Shown piece after piece: positions 13,490 through 19,114 of a DNA stretch of 19,114 nucleotides. The first letter of the stretch is position 1. Each line of letters begins with the position of its first letter. The position numbers were made by a program, and so were the translations under genes. Source of the DNA: Candidatus Peregrinibacteria bacterium UBA1369 (GTDB taxonomy: Bacteria; Patescibacteriota; Gracilibacteria; UBA1369); NCBI GenBank assembly GCA_002305925.1, contig DBRL01000010.1, positions 126,086-145,199 of the forward strand, written 5' to 3'. The notes beneath the pieces were generated by a model. It did no database searches, had not been told where the DNA came from, and saw nothing but the letters and a program-made list of their open reading frames with translations.

Positions 13490-15187
13490 ATGAGTAAATT
13501 GCTTGCCATTATCGTAAAGGTTTGGAAGGCCTATTCGCTGGAAGAAAAGGTGCTTTCGCTGGTTTTTCTGGTACTGACTTTGTTTTTTAGTGTGCGTGGC
13601 TTGTTGTTTCTGGTGACTCCCGGTTCGGTATTTGCTGAAACTGGAGTCTATGCCGAGGGAATGGTTTCAGCCAAACCTGTCTTGATTAATCCTCTTTATA
13701 CAGATTTTTCCCAGGCTAATCGTGATGTGTCTGCGCTGGTTTTTTCAGGACTCTTAAAATACGATCCCAAGGTTGGTGCTTTTGTCGATGACCTGGCCTC
13801 TCTGCGGGTCAGTGAGGACGGCAAGGAATATTTTCTGACGCTGCGCGAAGGTGCCAAATGGCATGATGGTCAGCCGGTGGTGGTGGAAGACGTGCTTTTT
13901 ACTTTTTCTGTCATTACCAGTCCGCAATTTCAAAACACTTTGCTTAAGGCCAATTTTGATGGTGTGAATATTGAGCGCGCCGATGACAGAACCGTGAGAT
14001 TTACTCTTTCTTCTCCCAACTCATTTTTTATTACCACGTTGAATGTAGGCATTCTGCCGGCCCATTTATTGAGCGAGGTGGATGTCTCCGGATTGCCCAC
14101 CAACAAATTTAATCTGCAACCTGTTGGTACCGGTCCCTACCGCGTGGCATCACCTTTGGAATTTTCCAATGACGGGAAGCAGCGCGTTGTATTGTCCCAA
14201 TTCCAGGACTATTACGGTGTCAAGCCGGCGATTCGCGAGATACGTCTAAAAATTTACCCCGATGAGGAGTCCCTGGTGCGCGATCGGCAGTCTCTCGATA
14301 TTGTGGCCAGATTGACTGGGAAAATCGGTGAGCTGGTTTATGACAACCGCTTCCAGACCGTATCTTATGCCCTGCCGCAGTATTTGGCTGTTTTTTACAA
14401 TACGGAGTCGGGAAAACTCAGGGAATTGAAGCTGCGTATAGCTCTGAGCAAATTGATCGACAAGGATGAATTGGTTTCCAAGCTGGAGAACAAAATCAGG
14501 GTGGATACGCCACTGCTGGAGTTGGATCGGAAAGATTGGCTAAATAAGCCGGATTTGAATGAAGCAAACGGCGCATTGTTTGACGCCGGTTATAAATTTA
14601 AAAAGGACGAACAGGGGCAGATTGTCGAAGGGGAGGCTTACCGGAAGGACAAAGATGGTAAAGAACTGGAACTGACTTTGACGGCCAGAAAATTTGAGGA
14701 GGGGACTTCACAGGATTTGGAGACCAGACAGGTGGCCGAATATTTGATTGAATCGTGGAAGAAAGGTGGAGTGAAGGTAAATTTGCAGTTTTTGGGGGAG
14801 CAGGAATATCTGGAAGCCCTTAAAACAAAGCAATATGACATGATTATGGCCGGGCAGAGCATGGGCTACAATTTAGATACTTATACTTATTGGCATTCCA
14901 GCCAGGTAAAAGAAGGGGGACTGAATCTATCTCGTTTTATGAATCTGGCTGCCGATCAGCAAATCGAAAAAATACGCGCGACTTTTGACAAGGACGAAAA
15001 ACAGGAAAGGCAGACCCGATTGGCTGAAATAATTGCCAAAGAGGTTCCTGCGCTATTTCTTTATCGTCCTAATTATCTCTTTCTCACGGATGGCAAGGTG
15101 AAAAACATCTCGCTGCAAAATCTGGTTTATGAAAGTGATCGTTTTGTAAATATTGCCGATTGGTGTATAGGTAATGAGTGCAAGTAA
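13490..15187 (+). CDS. Second extracytoplasmic substrate-binding protein, SBP family 5
   Basis: A 565-residue peptide-binding-type protein. A hydrophobic segment at about 20-42 follows a short cytoplasmic lead containing a YSLEEKV stretch, so it looks N-terminally anchored and has no lipobox cysteine. SBP5 landmarks: VLINPLYTDFSQANRDVSAL (the N-P-L-x-T region), YFLTLREGAKWHDGQPVVVE, DVLFTF, LQPVGTGPYRVASPLEF, DYYGVKPAIREIRLKIYPDE, and near the end MIMAGQSMGYNLDTYTYWHS and IIAKEVPALFLYRPNYLF. Overall form is as in DppA/OppA. There is no permease or ATPase nearby. It abuts secG directly and is followed 15 bases on by rplI. It is clearly related to, but quite different from, the binding protein encoded at 3766-5319. 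Ligand unknown. Confidence 0.86.
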   Translation: MSKLLAIIVKVWKAYSLEEKVLSLVFLVLTLFFSVRGLLFLVTPGSVFAETGVYAEGMVSAKPVLINPLYTDFSQANRDVSALVFSGLLKYDPKVGAFVDDLASLRVSEDGKEYFLTLREGAKWHDGQPVVVEDVLFTFSVITSPQFQNTLLKANFDGVNIERADDRTVRFTLSSPNSFFITTLNVGILPAHLLSEVDVSGLPTNKFNLQPVGTGPYRVASPLEFSNDGKQRVVLSQFQDYYGVKPAIREIRLKIYPDEESLVRDRQSLDIVARLTGKIGELVYDNRFQTVSYALPQYLAVFYNTESGKLRELKLRIALSKLIDKDELVSKLENKIRVDTPLLELDRKDWLNKPDLNEANGALFDAGYKFKKDEQGQIVEGEAYRKDKDGKELELTLTARKFEEGTSQDLETRQVAEYLIESWKKGGVKVNLQFLGEQEYLEALKTKQYDMIMAGQSMGYNLDTYTYWHSSQVKEGGLNLSRFMNLAADQQIEKIRATFDKDEKQERQTRLAEIIAKEVPALFLYRPNYLFLTDGKVKNISLQNLVYESDRFVNIADWCIGNECK

Positions 15188-15202
15188 TTTAATCGGGCAA
15201 AA

Positions 15203-15652
15203 ATGAAAGTAATATTTCTGGAAAACGTTAAGGGCGTTGGTCGAAAAGGGGAGGTAAAGACCGTTGCTGACGGTTATTTCCTCAATTTTTTGGCGCCGCG
15301 GAAACTGGCCAGGCAGGCAACGGCCGATGCGGTCAAACAGGCTGAAGCCAAGGCTCAGAAAGAAGTGATTGAGAAAGAGCGTCTGAAGGAACAGGCTGCG
15401 CTGGTCAGACAGAAATTGGACGGTTTGGAGATCAGTCTGCGCGGCAAGGCCAATGGCAGTAAACTCTACGCTTCACTGGGTGTGGAAGAATTGATTCCTG
15501 CAGTGGTGGACAGCGTAAAAATACGTTTGGCCAAAGCAAATTTTCCCCAGAATCTGGATCTGAAGGAGCTGGGAACGCATGATGTGGAGATAAAACTGGC
15601 GGAAGGTATGACTGCCAGACTGAAGGTTCAGATTGTGGCAGATCCTAGCTGA
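15203..15652 (+). CDS. rplI: 50S ribosomal protein bL9
   Basis: A 149-residue protein of standard bL9 length. The N-terminal RNA-binding domain is MKVIFLENVKGVGRKGEVKT, followed by VADGYFLNFLAPRKLA (the GYARNFLxP position, here GYFLNFLAP). A long charged connecting helix spans about 42-75. The C-terminal domain contains GSKLYASLG, corresponding to the usual GKLFGSVT stretch, then KLAEGMTARLKVQIV. bL9 binds 23S rRNA near the L1 stalk and affects frame maintenance and fidelity. The gene lies 15 bases after the SBP5 stop and is followed six bases later by ruvX. bL9 is absent from some CPR lineages, so its presence narrows where this genome may belong. Confidence 0.95.
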   Translation: MKVIFLENVKGVGRKGEVKTVADGYFLNFLAPRKLARQATADAVKQAEAKAQKEVIEKERLKEQAALVRQKLDGLEISLRGKANGSKLYASLGVEELIPAVVDSVKIRLAKANFPQNLDLKELGTHDVEIKLAEGMTARLKVQIVADPS

Positions 15653-15658
15653 TTTTTT

Positions 15659-16093
15659 ATGCGAAAAGGACGTCTTCTGGCAATTGACTATGGGGCCAGG
15701 CATATCGGTTTGGCCGTGTCGGATCCCGATAGGATGATGGCTTTTGGACGAGGCAAATTGCTGAATAAAAATATAGAACATCTTTTGGCGCAATTGCTGT
15801 CTTTGGTTGAAGTTGAAGCTGTTTCAAAGATTTTGATCGGTCTGCCACTGGGCCCAGATGGGGAGGAAACTGAGCAGACCTCCCGTATTCGTCAATTTGC
15901 CGCCAAACTGGGTAATTATTTGGCTGCGGCCGGATTAGACTTGGAGATGGAATTTGTGGATGAATCATTCAGCAGTTATGAGGCCGGAAGGATGCTCGAT
16001 GAGCTCGGGGTGCCGGCCAGGAGAAAAAAAAGCACCGAGGACGAATTGGCGGCGGTTGTCCTGATACGTCGTTATATAGACTTTAGGCCTTAA
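15659..16093 (+). CDS. ruvX: RuvX/YqgF family RNase H-fold nuclease
   Basis: A 144-residue protein of the YqgF/RuvX family with the RNase H fold. Catalytic-site motifs are present: LAIDYGARHIGLAVSD with D10, KILIGLPLGPDGEE, FVDESFSSYEAGRML, and STEDELAAVVLIRRY with the final acidic residue. Family members are described as Holliday-junction resolvase-like and as nucleases needed for maturing the 16S rRNA 5' end. The ribosomal role would suit the position right after rplI. The start ATG lies six bases after the rplI stop, in a run of T; no Shine-Dalgarno sequence is present. Length is normal for the family (about 135-150). Confidence 0.92.
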   Translation: MRKGRLLAIDYGARHIGLAVSDPDRMMAFGRGKLLNKNIEHLLAQLLSLVEVEAVSKILIGLPLGPDGEETEQTSRIRQFAAKLGNYLAAAGLDLEMEFVDESFSSYEAGRMLDELGVPARRKKSTEDELAAVVLIRRYIDFRP

Positions 16094-16105
16094 ATAAGGT
16101 AAAAT
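16077..16105 (+). promoter_or_regulatory. Possible promoter of the VirD4/HerA-like gene
   Basis: -35-like TAGACT (16077-16082), a 17-base spacer and -10 TAAAAT (16100-16105), without a TGN extension. The -35 lies in the last codons of ruvX. Transcription would start near 16112, about 20 nt before the ATG at 16132. Confidence 0.42.
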
Positions 16106-16131
16106 TAAATAATAAAGTTTCAGCGGAATCA

Positions 16132-18885
16132 ATGAATTTTGCCCTGATTGCCAATACGATCATCATCAGCGCAGCAGCCCTCTATCTGCTGGCAATTGTT
16201 TTGGAAATAATCGCTTCCTGGCGGGAAAGTCTCACACAACGCGAAAGGAATGTGGTTTTGATGGTGCGTGTGGCCCGGGACAATGAGGCCGGTCCTTTGG
16301 TGGCTGAGCAGGTTTTTTCGACTATTCACAGTATTGTCGGTGATTTGGGGCTTTTGGACCGTATCCGTGGACAGCGTCAGGAGAAAGTTTCTTTTGAAAT
16401 AGCCAATATTGGTCGTAGCATCAGGTTTTATGTTCAATTCCCCGCCAGATTGCGCAATCTGGTCGAGGGACAGATTTATGCGCAATATCCCAATGTCGAA
16501 ATTGAGGAAGTGGAAGATTACAGCCGGGCGATACCAATCGAACTGGCCAGTGGCAATGCTCCGATGGCAGCTCAATCAGAAGGACGTGACAAGCAGATAG
16601 TCCTGCATCGGTCCACGGAGCAGTTGGCCTTTGCCAAAGTAGATCCTTTTGCTATGGCTGTTGGTGCGGAAATAACGCTGACCTCCCCCGATTTTTTCCC
16701 GATCAAAACCTACAATCAATTTGAGGACAAAAGTACCAAAATGAATGTAGACCCCCTTTCAGGAATTACTGCGACCCTGGCCAAATTTTCCGATCCCGAC
16801 GAGCAGGCCTGGATACAGTATGTCATTAGTCCCGTGCCCGAAAAACGGGGCAAATATATTCAAAAATGCTATGAGTCCTATGCTGGTTTCAGTAAAAAAT
16901 TTGTTCAGAAATGGTATTACAATTATTTTGTTAAATCGTCTCGTCTAAAAAGAATAATCTTTTTCCCGATCAGCCTTTTTATTGGACCAGGACGTTTCAA
17001 AAAGCCTCTCGAGGCCAAAGAGGACAGCAGCCAATCCTCAGCCCGTGAAAAACTGACCGGGTTGCTTTATCATGTCAATATTCGTTTAGTCTATGTGCCG
17101 AAAGTCAGGGATTTGGCTGTGGCTACGTTGAAGGTGAAAGAGATTGCCGGTTCATTCAAACAATTCAATCTGCCCGCTTCCAACGGTTTCGCCCTGGCCA
17201 AAATCTATCGTGATGTTTCCATAGTGGAACGCTATCGTCTGCGTCTATTGGAAAAGCCGTTTCTGCTCAATGTCAAGGAGATGGCGTCGATTTTCCATCT
17301 GCCCAATATCACAGTGCAAACGCCCAATATTTATTGGGTGCGCTCAAAGAAAGTTGAGCCTCCAAATGACCTGCCCAAGGCAACCAATGATCTGGAGGCG
17401 CCGGTCACTTCCGTCGGTCGTACCAATTTTCGTGGTATCAACATGGAGTTTGGCATCAAGACTCTTGACCGGCGCCGACACATGTATGTCATTGGTAAAA
17501 CCGGTATGGGTAAATCCACCCTGCTGGAGAATATGATTTTTGCCGATATTCAGGCGGGGCGAGGGGTGGCCGTGGTGGATCCGCACGGTGATTTAGCGGA
17601 GGCCGTGCTGAACTTTGTGCCGTCGCGTCGAACCAATGATGTGATAATTTTTGATCCCTCCGATCGCGAATGGCCGGTGGCTTTCAACATGCTGGAAAAT
17701 ATCGATCCTTCGCTGAACACAATTGTTGCTTCGGGACTGGTCGGTATTTTCAAAAAGATCTACGCCAACAGCTGGGGGCCGCGTCTGGAGCATATTTTGC
17801 GCAATACCATTCTTTCGCTGCTGGAATATCCAAATACCACTATGCTGGGAATACCGCGCATATTGCAGGATTCAGACTTTCGTCGCAAGGTGATTCGGAA
17901 AATTGAAGACCCGCTGGTGAAAAGTTTCTGGATACATGAGTTTGAGGCCATGGAACCACGTCAGAAAATTGAGGCCATTTCACCGATACTGAACAAAGTT
18001 GGTCAATTTCTATCCAGTCCGATTGTGCGCAATATTCTCGGCCAGGTTAATTCCAAGATTGATTTTCGCTGGGCCATGGACAACAAAAAAATTGTTGTGG
18101 TCAACCTGTCCAAGGGGAAAATTGGTGAGGATAATTCGTCTCTGCTGGGTGCGATGATTATTACCAAATTTCAGATCGATGCCATGAGTCGCGCCAACAT
18201 ACCGGAAAAGGAACGCGTGGATTTTTATCTCTATGTTGACGAATTTCAGAACTTCGCCACCGATTCTTTTGCCACTATCCTGTCTGAGGCCAGAAAGTAT
18301 CGACTCAATTTGACTATGGCCAATCAGTACATTGCCCAGATGCCCGAAGAAGTTCGCGATGCGGTGTTTGGCAATGTAGGTTCGATACTGAGCTATCAGG
18401 TAGGCTTTGACGATGCCGAATATTTATCGGGGCAATTCGGCGAGGAGGTTTTGCCCAATGATCTGGTAAATTTGAGTAAATTTACTGCCTATATGCGGCT
18501 TTTGATCGATGGAATGCCTTCCAAGACTTTTTCCCTGGAAACACTGCCTCCACCGGCTTTTGATCCAGAACCTGATCGCCGTGAAAAGGTGATACGTTTG
18601 GCGCGTGAGCGTTACAGCGTGCCGCGGGCGGTGGTGGAAGACAAAATCATGCGCTGGAGCAAGGGCGTGGATATCGATGAGGATGCCAATTCGGCATTGC
18701 CGGCTCCAGGTGTGGGCGCAAAGCTGAATGCAGGTGCTGGGGCCGCTGGGTTTCCCGGGCTGCCTGGAGATGCAGACAAGAGGTTAATTCCCGGTGGCGC
18801 CAGACCAAAGCTGCTGGTCAATAAAAATGAGCTTTTGCTGAAAACAAAAAATCGTGACGCAGGCAAGGAGGAGAAAAAAGAATAG
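16132..18885 (+). CDS. Membrane-anchored VirD4/HerA-type T4SS ATPase
   Basis: A 917-residue protein. An N-terminal membrane helix (about 7-27) precedes a large CPR-type N-terminal region of roughly 400 residues that I cannot place in a named fold. The P-loop ATPase core follows: Walker A GKTGMGKST (455-463), a VVDPHGD stretch, FDPSDREWPVAFN, Walker B FYLYVDEFQNF with D703/E704, and TMANQYIAQMPEEVRDAVFG after it. This is the HerA/FtsK/VirD4 superfamily pattern of DNA-pumping coupling ATPases. The C-terminal tail (about 855-917) is Ala/Gly/Pro-rich and then lysine-rich, probably disordered. With PrgI and the TraC-like protein elsewhere in the window it suggests a T4SS-like DNA transfer or uptake apparatus. 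No relaxase, pilin or VirB6 gene is present. It is convergent with pgk. Confidence 0.85.
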   Translation: MNFALIANTIIISAAALYLLAIVLEIIASWRESLTQRERNVVLMVRVARDNEAGPLVAEQVFSTIHSIVGDLGLLDRIRGQRQEKVSFEIANIGRSIRFYVQFPARLRNLVEGQIYAQYPNVEIEEVEDYSRAIPIELASGNAPMAAQSEGRDKQIVLHRSTEQLAFAKVDPFAMAVGAEITLTSPDFFPIKTYNQFEDKSTKMNVDPLSGITATLAKFSDPDEQAWIQYVISPVPEKRGKYIQKCYESYAGFSKKFVQKWYYNYFVKSSRLKRIIFFPISLFIGPGRFKKPLEAKEDSSQSSAREKLTGLLYHVNIRLVYVPKVRDLAVATLKVKEIAGSFKQFNLPASNGFALAKIYRDVSIVERYRLRLLEKPFLLNVKEMASIFHLPNITVQTPNIYWVRSKKVEPPNDLPKATNDLEAPVTSVGRTNFRGINMEFGIKTLDRRRHMYVIGKTGMGKSTLLENMIFADIQAGRGVAVVDPHGDLAEAVLNFVPSRRTNDVIIFDPSDREWPVAFNMLENIDPSLNTIVASGLVGIFKKIYANSWGPRLEHILRNTILSLLEYPNTTMLGIPRILQDSDFRRKVIRKIEDPLVKSFWIHEFEAMEPRQKIEAISPILNKVGQFLSSPIVRNILGQVNSKIDFRWAMDNKKIVVVNLSKGKIGEDNSSLLGAMIITKFQIDAMSRANIPEKERVDFYLYVDEFQNFATDSFATILSEARKYRLNLTMANQYIAQMPEEVRDAVFGNVGSILSYQVGFDDAEYLSGQFGEEVLPNDLVNLSKFTAYMRLLIDGMPSKTFSLETLPPPAFDPEPDRREKVIRLARERYSVPRAVVEDKIMRWSKGVDIDEDANSALPAPGVGAKLNAGAGAAGFPGLPGDADKRLIPGGARPKLLVNKNELLLKTKNRDAGKEEKKE

Positions 18886-18941
18886 CGTTTTAGGGCGGGT
18901 AATTTTGGGGCTGGGTCAGATTCCGAAACCGAGTGAAAGTT

Positions 18942-19114
18942 TTATTCGGCAAGAACTTCCAGTCCTGGAAGTGTGCCTTTTTCGAGAAATTCCAGCATGG
19001 CGCCACCACCGGTGGAGACGTGGCTGAAATGTTTGTGGCTGATACGCAGGGTTTTGAGAGCGTCGACGGTGTCACCGCCGCCCAGGACGGTGGTGGCGCC
19101 TTTTTTGCCGGCGG
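18942..19114 (-). CDS. pgk: Phosphoglycerate kinase, C-terminal 56 residues (gene runs off the window)
   Basis: Reading the minus strand from the window edge in the frame ending at TAA (18944-18942) gives 56 residues. They include GATTVLGGGDTVDALKTL, then KHFSHVSTGGGAMLEFLEKG and a final LPGLEVLAE. GGGDT and HVSTGGGAxLEFLEG are the hallmark C-terminal motifs of phosphoglycerate kinase, including the nucleotide-binding GGGDT and the glycine-rich STGGGA. The enzyme makes ATP from 1,3-bisphosphoglycerate in glycolysis. The start lies beyond base 19114. It converges with the VirD4-like gene, 56 bases between stops, and I see no clear terminator hairpin in that gap. Confidence 0.95.
   Translation of the reverse strand, partial: AGKKGATTVLGGGDTVDALKTLRISHKHFSHVSTGGGAMLEFLEKGTLPGLEVLAE

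Noticed and set aside
18886..18941. Terminator between the VirD4-like gene and pgk
   Set aside because: The 56-base gap has G- and T-rich stretches but no convincing stem followed by a T run.

Overview
The window looks like a chromosome segment from a Candidate Phyla Radiation (Patescibacteria) bacterium, probably of the Parcubacteria/ABY1 side. The reasons are context and family choice: PrgI, a stand-alone TraC/VirB4 N-terminal-like protein and a membrane-anchored VirD4/HerA-like ATPase of the kind common in these genomes; substrate-binding proteins without transport genes; a CofE-like ligase; a type 2 IleRS; very compact spacing. TGA is used as a stop (for example at 5317-5319 and 9200-9202), so this is not one of the CPR lineages that recode TGA. 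Phylum is inferred; class is a guess.

Layout. 1-530: 3' end of 23S rRNA, then 5S rRNA whose extended stem is a likely terminator. 540-1774 (minus): prgI-like gene and TraC-like gene, overlapping by one base and converging on the 5S gene. 1882-3705: lepA. 3766-8122: a peptide-binding (SBP family 5) protein, a HAMP-SpoIIE phosphatase overlapping it by ATGA, and a PDZ protein that reads as an HtrA whose catalytic triad is gone. 8132-8542: tRNA-Leu(GAG) on minus, tRNA-Val(UAC) and tRNA-Ala(GGC) on plus, with tRNA-Ala 12 bases ahead of a queuosine-precursor transporter gene, which overlaps a CofE-like amide ligase. 10023-13193: ileS. 13268-16093: secG, a second SBP5 protein, rplI and ruvX, tightly packed. 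16132-18885: VirD4/HerA-like ATPase. 18942-19114 (minus): C-terminal end of pgk, cut by the window edge.

Regulation. Most intergenic gaps hold a readable sigma-70-type promoter with a 16-17 bp spacer, often with a TGN extension of the -10 box, placed so that the 5' leader is only about 13-31 nt. No gene has a clear Shine-Dalgarno sequence; genes inside runs are joined by ATGA, TAATG or TAG|ATG junctions.

The most interesting part is 3766-8122: an extracytoplasmic ligand-binding protein, a membrane phosphatase with an extracytoplasmic domain, and a proteolytically dead HtrA-like PDZ protein side by side. I infer that these may form an envelope-sensing pathway. The T4SS-like genes in two separate places, and the hairpin/promoter overlap ahead of secG, also deserve a look.
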